This document shows, in pieces, positions 24,594 to 36,508 of a stretch of 51,984 nt of DNA; within the stretch, counting starts at the first letter, position 1, and each line of letters opens with the position of its first letter. The stretch is taken from contig JAHBMJ010005700.1 in the NCBI GenBank assembly GCA_018398765.1, positions 10,001 through 61,984 of the forward strand. Reading direction: 5' to 3'. Both the position numbers and the translations under genes were made by a program. Origin of the DNA: Chromera velia (taxonomy: Eukaryota; Sar; Chromeraceae). The notes under the pieces are model-generated. The model saw only the letters and a program-made list of their open reading frames with translations, did not search any database and had not been told where the DNA came from.

Positions 24594-27192
24594 CGACCAT
24601 GTAAGCAAACCAACACTCAGGATCGACGTCACAGTCCACGCGCCGTTCTTGCCTAGGCACGCATGTAGACACAGTGTTCAATTTCCTTTCGCCTCTCTTT
24701 TTCTTGCCCGACGCATAAAAGAATCTGATAGAGCCAGGCTGCCCACAACCCCCCACGCCACCACAATAGCCTGGGAGCGACACTAAGCCCCCCAAATCTG
24801 TCTGTCTGTCTGTCTTTCTGTCTATTCTGCCTGATTGTCCTCACCGCTGAGGATCCCCAAGAATGTGCGCCTCGTCGACCGTCAGCGTCCCCAGAGAGGA
24901 CAGAGACCGCTCTCCCTCGAAGATTATCCTGCAGTCACTCACTCACTCACTCACTCACTCACTCACTTGCTCACTCACTCACTCACTCACTCACTCACTC
25001 CGACTCACTCACTCTCATTCACTCACTCACTCACTCTCATTCACTCACTCACTCACTCACTCCGACTCACTCACTCTCATTCACTCAATCACTCACTCAC
25101 TCACTCACTCACTCACTCACTCCGACTCACTCACTCTCATTCACTCACTCACTCACTCACTCACTCCGACTCACTCACTCTCATTCACTCACCCACTCAC
25201 TCGCTCACTCACTCACTCACTCACTCACTCGCTCACTCACTCACTCACTCACTCACTCACTCAATCGCACACTCACTCACTCACTCACTCGCTCACTCAC
25301 TCACTCGCTCACTCACTCCCACACTCACTCACTCACTCACTCACTCACTCACTCGCTCACTCACTCACTCCCACACTCACTCACTCACTCACTTGTTCAC
25401 TCATTCTCTCAGACCCACGGATACACCCGGCCTAGATGCTACAGCCCCCTGAAACTACCTTTTTCCCCTCCTTTGTTCTGTCTCTGCCTGCTGGACATGG
25501 ATGCCTTCATTTCGAATCAACAGAAGCGATGGGCGAGAAACATCAACTCTCTCTCTAAATCCCCAACCAAGCCCGGCTTTCTTTTCTCCGCTTTCAGATC
25601 ATACCCCAAGCGTCACCCCCCCACCTGTTCAAAACCGGGAGTGCCTTCTCGATCGTGCACACAGCAACATCAACAGACGAATTCCACGTGCCTGCAGAGA
25701 AAAGAGAAACACGAAGAAATTGGCGTCACCTAATAGATGAAAATTGGCCTGCACACACAGAACAGTCGTTTGAGTCGGGAAGTCCGAACAGACACGCCAG
25801 CACTCGAGAAGACAAAAAGACAAACACGCAGGACGAAGCTGTCATCTCGGTGTGCCTTCGACAAGACACATGACTCGCACGTCCACCCTCCTGCTTAATT
25901 GTCTGACGCACGCACAGATCATATGAATGAATGATTTGACGGACCTTTTCCGGAGTGGCAGGGTTGGATCTTCAGACCTGCCGACTCACTCCCCCAGCAC
26001 TTCTGGAGGCTCGCTACTCTCTCCTCGCACAGAGCCACCAGGGGGAGGACCACAATCCCTCTCTTCCCTTGGAAGAGGGCCCGCCTAGCCAAGAGAATCT
26101 CGGCTACCAGGGACTTCCCTCCTGCATTGGAACAACAACAACTTGCAGCAGAGTCAAATGAAAAGAGAGAGGTGAACGCCACATCAGCTCTTTCTTCCTC
26201 TCTGACTTCTCTGTGAATGCGAAAACGCGTGGAGGGATCGTCGAAGGAATGGGAGACTCCATCTGCTCCTTCTGTCGGGTCATTTCTCTGAAAGAAAAAA
26301 AGAACAAACGGGTAAGCAGGCGCACATACAACGTGAAACATGTGGTAAAAGCATGCTTGATCGATGCTGGATCTTACTGCACGCAGAAATGAAAATCTGT
26401 ATCGATACATGCAGAACTGAATTGACCTGAGGTGGGAGCTGTGTAGACGACGTCTCGAAAATCCATCAGAGGGCCCACATCCCCTGCAGTCCCTGCGTCT
26501 CCTGTTCCTAGAGGTTCTCCGTCTTCCCTCTTTCCTCTCAAATTTGCTTGGGTAGCCATCTGTAGACAGCGCTGTTGCCAGGAATGCAGGGAGACCAGCC
26601 CCAGCCCCCTGTACACTCTGCATTCAAAAATTCGATTTGCTCACGCAGGGACAAGGAATTCAAGGCAAATAGGATGTTGTCGACTCTACGGGGGGGAGGG
26701 GTAGGAGGATGTCGGCAAAGGGTCAAAGGAAAAAATGACTTTTCTTGACATCTTCGACAGAGATGAGATGAGAAGAGAAGAAAGCGCCAACCGAATAATA
26801 GCGAGGTTCCTTTTTGCTGCCCGCCACATCCATTCGTCGCGCACGAAAGAAGAATTCCTAGAGAGAGCGGAATCCCCATTCCTCCCGTGTCAACTCCGCT
26901 TCACTTCCCTCAGAGATATGTTTTCAAACAGCCTGACTCGCTCGTACGAATGCACCAGAAACGAAACAAGGGATCTGGGAGTTTCACTTTATAAAGTCAA
27001 TCAATGAAATAATACCCTATCCATCAGACTTTTGATCTGTTACCCCCACGCACCGCCGACCTCTCTACAGACTGGGGGATGCACCAAAATAGGAGATTGG
27101 AGGAGTCAGTTCCTTCCCTCAGGGCTCGGAATGGCTCCAGAAGATCGGGACGCTCCAGAGCGGACTGGGGACCTGAGTCTGTACACACACAC

Positions 27193-27235
<43 letters not shown>

Positions 27236-27332
27236 TACACACACACTCGCTCTTTCTCTCTTTCTCTCTCTCACACACACTCTCTCTCTCTCTATTTCTC
27301 TCTCTATCTCACACACACACACACACATACAC

Positions 27333-27385
<53 letters not shown>

Positions 27386-27482
27386 TACACACACACTCGC
27401 TCTTTCTCTCTTTCTCTCTCTCACACACACTCTCTCTCTCTCTATTTCTCTCTCTATCTCACACACACACACACACATACAC

Positions 27483-27535
<53 letters not shown>

Positions 27536-27632
27536 TACACACACACTCGCTCTTTCTCTCTTTCTCTCTCTCACACACACTCTCTCTCTCTCTATTTCTC
27601 TCTCTATCTCACACACACACACACACATACAC

Positions 27633-27683
<51 letters not shown>

Positions 27684-28963
27684 GAGGCGGGGGGGAGGGG
27701 GGANNNNNNNNNNNNNNNNNNNNNNNNNNNNNNNNNNNNNNNNNNNNNNNNNNNNNNNNNNNNNNNNNNNNNNNNNNNNNNNNNNNNNNNNNNNNNNNNN
27801 NNNNNNNNNNNNNNNNNNNNNNNNNNNNNNNNNNNNNNNNNGGGAGGGAGGGAGAGAGAGATAGAAACTTAGTCAATGAACCTAAAATACCCGCCCATGC
27901 AGCCGCTGACCTTTCACCCCGAACCGACGCAGATACTCCTTGTCCCTCTTCAGCGCACGAAATCCCGAGTTCTGCAAGCATTAGAAGGAGAAAGAAAGAA
28001 AGAAGGAGGAAGAGGAGAAGAGAATCCAGGGAGGAAACGGGAACGGAAGTCGAGTCAGGGCTGTGGGGATCAGGGATAGTGGGCAGAGAGGGAAAAAGAG
28101 GAGAGGATGAGGGAGAGCGCAGAGGAGGGGGAAGATTTACAAAGGAGCACGTGTATGAATAGACAAAGCCTGGAGTGAGTGACTGACTCTGGGCAGAACT
28201 TGTCCTGCCAGGCAGACGTAAGCCAGCTGGGGATCTCCCGACGCGCTCGCGACCCATCGAAACATTGCGAGTCTGCACGGGCGAACGGGGAAAGCGGGAC
28301 TCTGTATTGATATCATACAATGCATGAAGAAAAAAAAGGAAACCATTCCTCTGCGCAGGTCAGACGGTGTACAGGCAGCCAGGGTTATGTATAGCTTCTT
28401 TGAAGGCTTCTCGACCTTCTCCCTCCGTCTCCGTCTCCTGCTATATATTCCTGAAAGTCTTCGAGCAGTACCATGCATTCTCAGAGTCTGTCTGCGCATG
28501 CACGCAGACAGATGCAGTGAAGGAAGCAGGGAGGGATTCTTCTGACCTCCTTCGCGGCGCCTTGATTAAAAGTTTTTGTAGCTGCGTCTTCGTAGCTCCT
28601 CTCTTCTTCTGTTTCTGCTCTCTCTCTTTCGCCTTTTCTCGACCAGAATCCCCCTTCCACAGTCCCTCCCTCATCGTCTCATCCACAGATTGCATGTCTA
28701 CCCCCTTCTCCTCTCTCAAGACTTTTCCCTTCTGTCAACGACTCTTCTAGAAAGGGCTGTGAGCACCGGTCTCGTCCCCTCAGATGTCCAACCCTTCCCG
28801 TCCACCCCGTTCGTTCAGAGACTCCGAGCCATCAGGGGGCAAAGAAGAGCAATCAGATCACACGTCCCCACAGAGTCACTCGCGAAACGGCTAGTGTAGG
28901 GCCATTGTCGGAAAGCACGGTGGAGATGGCTGACACGTCCAACTCTGGCGACGCCTCGGGCAT
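14141..28963 (-). CDS. HELQ/POLQ-type Ski2-like DNA helicase, 27 exons
   Basis: Exons, descending: 28880-28963, 28547-28731, 28344-28437, 28188-28301, 27911-27971, 26427-26615, 25990-26121, 25625-25691, 24845-24928, 24168-24474, 23293-23864, 22665-22954, 22336-22472, 21963-22039, 21464-21512, 21086-21160, 20659-20736, 19912-20410, 19434-19556, 18750-18880, 18535-18599, 18062-18250, 17427-17480, about 16630-16867, 16221-16370, 15302-15697, 14141-15007. Phases join, giving about 1,770 residues. Motifs in order: Q-type [13 protein letters not shown]; Walker A APTSGGKS (about 237-245); AVCTIEKA; Walker [11 protein letters not shown] (about 327); SATLPN (about 432); [36 protein letters not shown] (about 786). 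Winged-helix and helix-hairpin-helix segments ([24 protein letters not shown]) and a charged tail follow. The family unwinds DNA during fork and break repair in the nucleus. The polymerase domain of POLQ is absent, so HELQ-type is favoured. Walker A has Ser for the usual Thr. Confidence 0.85.
20886..21025. repeat. (CA)n/(GA)n microsatellite in a helicase intron
   Basis: Long (CA)n with (CG)n and (GA)n interruptions, inside the intron between helicase exons 20659-20736 and 21086-21160. On the sense strand this is pyrimidine/TG-rich. Confidence 0.9.
24545..24592. repeat. (AC)n(AG)n microsatellite in a helicase intron
   Basis: Compound dinucleotide repeat directly upstream (sense direction) of the exon carrying the SATLPN motif. 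On the sense strand it reads CT then GT. Confidence 0.9.
24934..25415. repeat. (TCAC)n satellite-like array in a helicase intron
   Basis: About 480 bases of the tetranucleotide ACTC with regular variant units (CCGACTCACTCACTCTCATT) recurring at 50-70 base spacing, so the array has higher-order structure. It starts a few bases from the acceptor of the DEAH-box exon (exon edge 24928). Open frames through it (THSLTHSL) are artefacts. Confidence 0.93.
27181..27683. repeat. 150-bp higher-order repeat of (CT)n/(CA)n blocks
   Basis: A 150-base unit made of (CT)n, (CA)n, ATACACACACACTCGC, a CTTT-rich stretch and CACGTACTCT is present three times: CACGTACTCT recurs at about 27330, 27480 and 27630. 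It lies in a helicase intron next to an assembly gap. Confidence 0.92.
27704..27841. other. Assembly gap (138 N)
   Basis: 138 undetermined bases flanked by G-rich and microsatellite sequence. The size may be an estimate. It lies in the helicase intron between exons 27911-27971 and 26427-26615. Confidence 0.99.
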
Positions 28964-29730
28964 GCAGTCGTGTATGCGTTGGCATCCAGCATCTCATTTA
29001 ATTCCGTCTGCGTGTAAAGAAGCAGAGTGTCGTTGTGGCAGTTTGTGCCGAATTTTGTAAGGCATCAAGCTGCATATATACTATATATGGCAACGGTGTG
29101 GGTCGAAAGACACCTTATTCATTGTGCTGCACTGGTTGAACAATTGACGTGGTCAGGCTGTCTGTCAAATGTCTGTCAACGCATGTCTGTGGACTGAGCA
29201 AATTATAAGGCACCGGCCGCGCAAGATGCCGCGGGGCCGCGGGCCGGGCGCGCGGCTCGCGTATTTACGAGGGCCCGCCGTCGCGGCCGCGAGGCTATAT
29301 AAATCTTCCTCCGTATACCAAATCCGATTAATCGCCTGCCGGGCATGCATGCATCGGACATCCTCTGCATGAGATAGCTATAGGGAGAAACAAATCTTAA
29401 TTAATTCTTAAATTTGCACCGAAGCTGGCAGCAGCCGGGCGGCTATGGTTCTGTATGTGCACTCAATGACGCATGGTCGATGCTGAATGCCTCTTTTGTT
29501 TCTCATCCCTGCTTATTTGATGAGAGAGAGACATTGCTTGTGCGTGTCTGTCGGACTGTAAATTTATTTAAGAAGTCGGTGACGCTCCTGAACGAGCCTT
29601 CCCATCAAGCCAGTATAAATCCGTTTTTCTCAATCTCGTGCTTCAAGGCACATGCAAGTTCACAGCTTGATCTTCTTGTAGGCCCGACAGAAAAAAACAG
29701 AAGAGCCATCAACCATTCTTGAGTTTGAGG
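28964..29730. promoter_or_regulatory. Divergent promoter of helicase and histidine kinase
   Basis: This lies between the helicase start codon (28963, minus) and the kinase start (29731, plus). It contains a CpG-dense block at about 29213-29296 (CCGCGGGGCCGCGGG core), a TATA-like GCTATATAAAT at about 29293-29303 and GCATGCATGCAT at 29343-29354. The remaining sequence shows no gene. Confidence 0.5.
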
Positions 29731-31276
29731 ATGAGTACGTCTCCAGACCAAGATATGGAAAAACCCATGTCGATGCCGGCTCCTGAGAGGGAAGTCTCAC
29801 CATTCCTCTCTACAGTCCAACCCCTCACGCAATGTGCATCGAAGATCTCCTCTGCTGGACAGGTCAGCCAGAAAGTCAGCGTGAGTTTCCAAAATAACGA
29901 AGCGCTGTTTTTGTGCAACCCGAATGAACTCCGAGAGAAAAAGAGAATAATCAGACGTGAGCCATAAGAACAACGGCACTGAAGACTTTTCAGGTGCGTT
30001 GGGGAGTCTTACCACAGAGCCGCAGTGGCCTTTCGTGTAATGTTGTCGTCTGGAATTGTTGTTGCACGTTTTCGTTTATGTGTATGGTGTGGTCACATAC
30101 ATATACGAAGGTCAGTCAAATTCTCTTACGAACGGAGGAGCGATTCGAACCGTTGTTCACAGAGGCTGACAAACCTTCCTCGTCATTTGTCGCTTCAGAA
30201 CAAACCATCAAGGGAAGAATTACAGGAAGAGATACAGGAAAGGCAAGAGAAGGAAAGGCCCTGCCTTGAAGGAGAAAGACTAAGGGAAACTGCTTATTCG
30301 CCAGCCTGCTCGAATGTTTCGCAAGCAGGATTGCGGCGGGGTTTCTTTTATTTTGTCTCTTGAGTTGACTCGCTACTACATATTTGCACCTCCTTCTGGA
30401 ACATGAAGAGAAGATCGCGACGGCTGATTTCATCACTCTCGTCTCTGGCCTCCATAGACCTGGCACCGCATTCACATGCACTCATTTTCTTACTGCCTTC
30501 GTTTTTGAGAGCAAACCAGGGGCGAGGGTAGAAAGAGCATGAAGGCATGCGATCGTTTCTTGACTAAGGAGTGGAGTGGACTCACAGGAAGCAGAATAAA
30601 GCACGACGTAAGGGAGATCAGCATGGGGTTCGTTGGGATGTGGGGGAAAAGAGAAGGCAACGTTCGAGTCGAGGAAAGAGAGGCAATGAAAAAAAAAACT
30701 GGGGCAGAGAATTAAAAGCGTCAGAATCATATGAGTGGGTGTTCATCAATTATATCCAGGTGAGTTCTTGTCCTGCTTAGAAAAAAAAAGGCCAAAAGCA
30801 AAGATTCAGTGAAGAGACAAATAGGCTTCTGCTTTCATCGACAGTCTTGGCGTCCGATTTTTTTGTCCCCACCGTTTGTCTGCTCTGCATGCATGTGTGC
30901 ATGCAGAGAGAATATATGCAATGGGTACTGCCCCTGAGTTGCATGATCATGATGATCATCTTCATCCCTGTGTTCTACCTGAACTCTGACGGAGCCGCGG
31001 CCTGCCTCTGCTTCGGCATTTACGTCGTGTCTCTGACATGGGCAATCCTCCCGTACATCGCCCAGAGGTGGGGTGTGCTTGTTGGGGCTACATGCAGGAG
31101 AACCTGTGCGAGGAAGAGTATGTCAGAGATGTGTCAGCGTGCGCGCGCGCGCGTGTGTGTGTGCCTCTGAATTGTGTGCACGTGTGTGTGTGTGTGTGTG
31201 TGTGTATGCGTGTGTGTGTATGCGTGTATGCGTGTGTGTGTATGCGTGTGCGTGTATGTATGTGCGTGTGTGTGTG

Positions 31277-31319
<43 letters not shown>

Positions 31320-31846
31320 CTGTGTGTCTGTGTGTGCAGTGAGAGTGCAAAGCCGCAGTCGGGAGATGCTCAGGTGCCTGTCTTTTTGAGCGCAGAGATT
31401 CAGTGCGTTGTAGGAATGTGCGTTGGTTTGGTGGCCCTTTACGGCTATTTCTGGGTGAAGGAAACAACCCAGTTCGGCCTGGTACAACTCGGAGGCGGGG
31501 GTAAGCCGATTCGGACACGCACTTAGCGGTATGCATGTGTCAGTTTTTTCTTTCGACAGATAAATTCGCGCAGAGAGACCGCCAGATTGAATCAAGCGTA
31601 CCACTCTCAGAGACTGCAGGAGCCAGAGTAGCAAATTGTGAATTTCAAAAGGAAACGGAACAAACAGCGCTCTGTAGCTCATTTTCTTTCTTCGGATACA
31701 ACTGCGGACTGACTGACTCACTCGGTTGGTTGATCGACTCACTGAAATAAATGAACGGAAAAACACCGAGTCCCAGAGAGAGCAAGACAAAGAGAGGGAA
31801 AGAGAAGGGACACATGCTAGTATGCGAGCGAGCAAAAGACAGAAAA

Positions 31847-31879
<33 letters not shown>

Positions 31880-34800
31880 GCGAGAGAGGGACAGAGAGAA
31901 GAAAGTAGAGAGAGAATAAACGAATGAGTGAGTGAGTGAATGAGTCAGTCAGCCAGTGAATGAGTGAGTGAGTGAGTGAGTCACTCAGCCAGTCAGTGAG
32001 CGAAGATTAGAGAAGGGGAGGAGGAGACAAAGGGACAGGAAGATATATGCGGTTCATGCAACTTCTTTTGATGCACACACACAGCTTTGTGTGGTATTGA
32101 CTATTCAAAGTTTTGCTTTTATTGCCCTCGTGCCCTCAGCTCTGTGGACGAAGCTTCTGCTAACGCCCATTCCTTTCAAAAAGGTGCGGAACTACCTGCT
32201 CATTTCAGTGCTTGACTCGGTTCTGTTCATCCTGACGGCAATGTACAACATCAGGCCGATCTCTGTCCCTGAGTGCATCTGCCTGTGCATGTTCGGGACC
32301 AACGAGACCCTAATTGCCTGGGGAATCCGGTGCGTTCTTTTTCCTGTCTTTTTTTGTACACGCGCAAATTCATTGATGGTTCGCTTTTCAAAACGTCAAT
32401 TATGCGTGTTTTTTTTTTTTTTACGAGGCCAACAAAGTAGTGGTTTCCTCAATCCACTGCGTTTGGTTACGGCTGTGAGCGTTTGGTTTGTCCTTCTTTT
32501 CTGTCAATTCCTACTAGTTTTTAGTGTTTGTTTGGATTTGTGTATATTTGGGCTCTGCTTGGTCTCTTTTGTCGTAGAGTCCTCTCCTTTCTTGAATTTT
32601 GTGGGTGACCCGAGAGAGAGCATCAGTTGATATGGCGGTCGGGAGAATATTTTCCTTTCGTGGATTCACTGTACCATTTGAAAGAGGCGTCGAATTTCAA
32701 AGAGGGGTGGACAAGAAAAGAAACGAAAAGGAAAGAGCATAGATTTCTCTCTTCGATCTCTGTCTTCAGGTCTGTGATGAAAGAGGCGCTGGAGAAAGCA
32801 CTGAAGGAGTCGGAAATCCGCAAAGCGACTGAAGAGGTCATGCGTCGGTTCATGTCGTATATCATGCATGAGATGCGAAACCCGCTTTCGGGGGCCAGAC
32901 TCTTGTGCTCTGAATTTTACGCGATTCTCGAAAGTGCGCGTCGAAGCGCCCGTTCAAGTCCACTGATGAGGGGAGGGAGGGCCATCAAAGTTTTGGTAAA
33001 GGCGGGCAGTGGAAGCATGTCACCCCTGTGCCCTCGCTCTCCTGCGAGCCCTCCCCCAGTGACAGTCTGCTCGGTATGCGGTTGCAACGCGCTCCAACAG
33101 AAAGAGGAGTACGCAAAGATGATTCAGTTGACTGATATGCTTGATGGGCAGTTGGGCAAGATGACCGCAGTGTGCAACGATGTCCTCCAATTGGAACGGC
33201 TTGAGAGAGGGGCGTTTAAATTTGAATTTCGAGAATTGAACGTGCGAGCATGGGCGGAGGCTTTGGGTTCTCAAAGCGCGGCTGCGTTTGGCGGGGGGGG
33301 GGATATGGATTTGGGTGAGGAGGTGAAAAAGATCTGTCCATCCTTTTCGTGGGCGTGGGAGGAGGACGGACAGACAGGGGAGATCCTGAGAGAGTATCCG
33401 CACGGCATTGCAGATTTTCTCCGACTCGAACAGGTGGTTGCCAACTTTCTCAGTAACGCACGGAAATTTACAGACGTCGAGGGCCACGTGTCGCTGACCG
33501 TTGGTCTGAGAGAATTGCACCCTCATGAGTTGACTGCTCTCAAGAAGGAAATTGCGGCATCCCAGAGTTCATCTCCACAAGAGCAGCAGCACCAGCAGAC
33601 GAATGAAGGTGACGGGGGACAGATTCACGGTCAGTGGAGACGGAGAGTGAGGGAGCTACTCAGCTCCCCTGTCTCCTCAGGGACTCAGTGCGGCAGCTCG
33701 ACTGGCGGGGTTTCGGGGCTCTCTGGGGACCCCCAAGGGCGCCAGAGTAGGGGATCGGGTGAGAAGGAGAAGAAATCTGCATCATCACCGCATTGGTCAG
33801 TGCTGACAATTGCAGTGACTGACAGTGGGGCTGGTTTGTCGGAAGATGACTTGCCGAAGCTGTTCAGACCGTACTCCCAGATTCGCGCGGGGGAGTTGCA
33901 GAATGGGGGGGGGACAGGACTTGGCTTGAGTATCTGCAAAAGCTTTGTCGATGCCCATGGGGGGGGGAGGATCTGGGCGGAGAGTTGGGGGCTCAGGAAG
34001 GGGGCTACGTTCTCGTGCCAACTCTTCCTTCCCCTTGTCGCTCCGTCAGTTGTTCCCATTGCACGTCGCACCAAAACAGAGTATTCTTCCGCTCGTTTCG
34101 AATGCCTTGCAAGGTCAAGTGGGGAGAAGTCTTCCAAGTCTGAGAAAGAGGGGGATGGGGACACGAGAGGAGACCAGACTGGAACAACCATGGCCCCCTC
34201 CGGGGCTTCCCCAGCAGCAGAAACAGCAGCAGCCGTCTCTCCGGCAGAGAGAGACCAGACTCATCTGAGAAACGAAGCGAACACAACCACTACGCCTGCA
34301 CAAAGGGACTCTGGGGGCTCCGTGGGTAGTGGAAAAGACACTGCAAGTGGCAGGGGAGGAGACGGTGGGAAGCGACGCAGTATCTCTGTCGATCGTGCAG
34401 AGAAAGTAAAGGAGCACATGAAGAAAGAATTCCCGGCGGTCCCTTCCACCGTCCCCTCACTAGATGTACTCCTGGTTGACGACGATAGATTTGTGCTCTT
34501 TGCCACTTCTGCGGTTGTGCGTCGGTTGGGTCATAGGGTGGAGACTGCGGAGACGGGCCAGGCTGCTTTGAACAAAATCAAGGAAAAGGCAGAGTCGGGG
34601 AAGAGGCCGTTCGATCTGGTGGTGTTGGACAATAACATGCCACAAATGTCGGGACCCGAGACGGCGCGCAGTATCCGAGAGTATCTCCAGTCAATTCCCA
34701 CAACAAAAGACGGACCACAGGCAGGTGATCCTTCTGACTCAGACTCTCCCCCCCCGCTGCTAAGTTGGGAGGACTGCCCGTCCCCCTTCTCGGCTTCTAG

Positions 34801-34960
34801 AGCTCCAAAGGGAATTCTACTGATCGGATGCACCGGGGAGACCTCAGAGTCGACAAGAGAAGCCTTCAAAGAGGCGGGGGTGAAATACGTACTGCACAAA
34901 CCTCTTCAGAAGAAGGACTTGGAAAAAGTTCTGAGTTCCGCAGCTGCAGAAGGACTTTGA
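29731..34960 (+). CDS. Membrane hybrid histidine kinase with receiver domain, seven exons
   Basis: Exons: 29731-29862, 29994-30110, 30907-31067, 31340-31500, 31560-31627, 32085-32329, 32770-34960; all phases agree, about 1,024 residues. The N-terminal third has several hydrophobic segments (such as LSCMIMMIIFIPVFYLN, CVVGMCVGLVALYGYFW and LISVLDSVLFILTAMY), a membrane sensor of unknown ligand. The kinase core follows: HisKA H-box FMSYIMHEMRNPLSG (His about 328), N-box VVANFLSNARKF (about 520), G1 DSGAGLSEDDL (about 646), G2 GGGTGLGLSICKSF (about 675). After a Ser/Thr/Gly-rich linker comes a receiver: LLVDDDRFVLF, acceptor Asp in LVVLDNNMPQMSG (about 914) and HKPL (Lys about 1004). All catalytic residues are present. 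The protein autophosphorylates His and passes phosphate to Asp. An insert of about 60 residues separates the H-box from the next helix. The two N-terminal exons are less certain than the rest. Confidence 0.85.
31140..31338. repeat. (TG)n microsatellite in a kinase intron
   Basis: Long (TG)n with TATGCG interruptions that ends directly at the acceptor of the next kinase exon (exon begins 31340). Confidence 0.92.
31852..31985. repeat. (GATA)n and (GAGT)n tracts in a kinase intron
   Basis: (AGAT)n at about 31854-31879 and (GAGT)n/(CAGT)n at about 31925-31985, in the intron between exons 31560-31627 and 32085-32329. Confidence 0.85.
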
Positions 34961-35130
34961 GGTGCTCTCCGGCTCAGACTAGCTTCCAAGAGAATCGGAA
35001 AGCATGGAGGGATGAGTGCATGAGATTGTTGGCAATCCAGAGGGAGTTGTTTCGATTCGATCGATGAAGCAATCGTCAAGAGAGCTGGCTGACAGACGGA
35101 CAGACAGACAGAGAGAGGGAGACAGGGGAA

Positions 35131-35166
<36 letters not shown>

Positions 35167-36131
35167 AAAAGAGAGAGAAAGAAAGAAAAAGAAAGAAAAA
35201 GAGAGAAAAAGAAAGAAAAAGAGAGAGAAAGAAAGAAAAAGAGAGAGAGAGAGAGAGAAAGAAAGAAAGAAAGTCGGTGCATGGGATCATAGGACAGGGG
35301 GCTCGATCGAATTTTTAATTTGTCGCTTGCATGGTCTTCTCTCCCCTCTCGTCTCGCCTTTGCCCTCTCCCTCCGTCTTTCCTTCCGTCTCATTCATCTT
35401 GACCGACCCGTCTTTTATTTTATTCTTCTGGATCTCCCCAAACTCTTTTCCGGTCTCCTTCGCTTTCTTCGAAGGGGCTGCCACCGATCGCATTGTCTCC
35501 GCACGGCCTTTGCGCTTCATGCCTGATTTTCCTAAGCCTAGCCAAACACCCTATCGTTCAGGCAGGCAGGCAGGCATCGGCGGAATCCAAGAGGGCCCTT
35601 CTTTCCATTCAAGCGTGCATGTTTTCCTCCTTTGATCTTTTGCTTTCGAGTTTTCGTGCATGTGCAGGTGGTCAACAGCAGATCGAATCTGTGATTGATT
35701 GAGTGAGTGAGTGAGTGAGGGGGTAATGGACAAGATTGGAATCACACTTTTACATGCAGGGGAGATTGACGTGAATCAAAAGGACTGAGTCTGAGACCAA
35801 GCGTGTCTATAAAGACTGCTGTCCACTTTTTCTCTCTTTCTCCCTCGGATGCTCGGTGAGAATAAGGCCAAAACGGAAGGAAGAGCATTGTTTCAGACAT
35901 GTATTTCTTCCGAGTACTTTTCCATCACTAGAGAAGTTCGAATCTTGTTTCATCGTGCTGGTTGGCGAGAGAGCAATCCTATTCCTGTCCTGATGAATGA
36001 TCCCCTCCAGGCCTTCACATGTTTCTCTTTCCCCTTTGGGCCAATCGAAGAGGAACCTACTTGTCTATACTTCGGACGTAGATCATGCACTCGAGCGATC
36101 ATGTGTATGTGTAAGAAAGAAGAAAATCAAG

Positions 36132-36168
<37 letters not shown>

Positions 36169-36477
36169 TCGATCTTTTCCGCTTTCTGTCACTAATCTCT
36201 TCGTTTGTGGTTGAGAGTGAGTCAATCATTGTCGACGAGAAGGCCGTGACTTTGTGCAGCGAGTGGCTCTGTTTCTAGCTCCCTCCCTCCCTCCCTCCCT
36301 CCCTATCTCACTGAAATTTCCCATGCATGCGCCAACCATGTAGGCCGTGCCATCATGAAATTCACTTGTGCCATCCTTCATGCATACGTCATGCAGAATT
36401 GATAAAAGTCTTGAATGGAATTCTCCTTCCTTCCTTCCTTCCTTCCTTCCTTCCTCGCGATCGACCATTCGATCCTC

Positions 36478-36508
<31 letters not shown>

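Noticed and set aside
24934-25415. Possible CRISPR array
   Set aside because: Units are 4 bases with no unique spacers, in a eukaryotic intron.
24835-25452. 200-codon open frames encoding THSLTHSL repeats
   Set aside because: They are translations of the (TCAC)n array inside a helicase intron; all three frames are open for the same reason.
26624-26690. [11 protein letters not shown] segment as helicase coding
   Set aside because: It lies upstream of the acceptor at 26616; the phase-consistent join is from exon 27911-27971 to 26615.
27032-28162. 376-codon frame spanning the N gap
   Set aside because: Made of dinucleotide repeats and undetermined bases.
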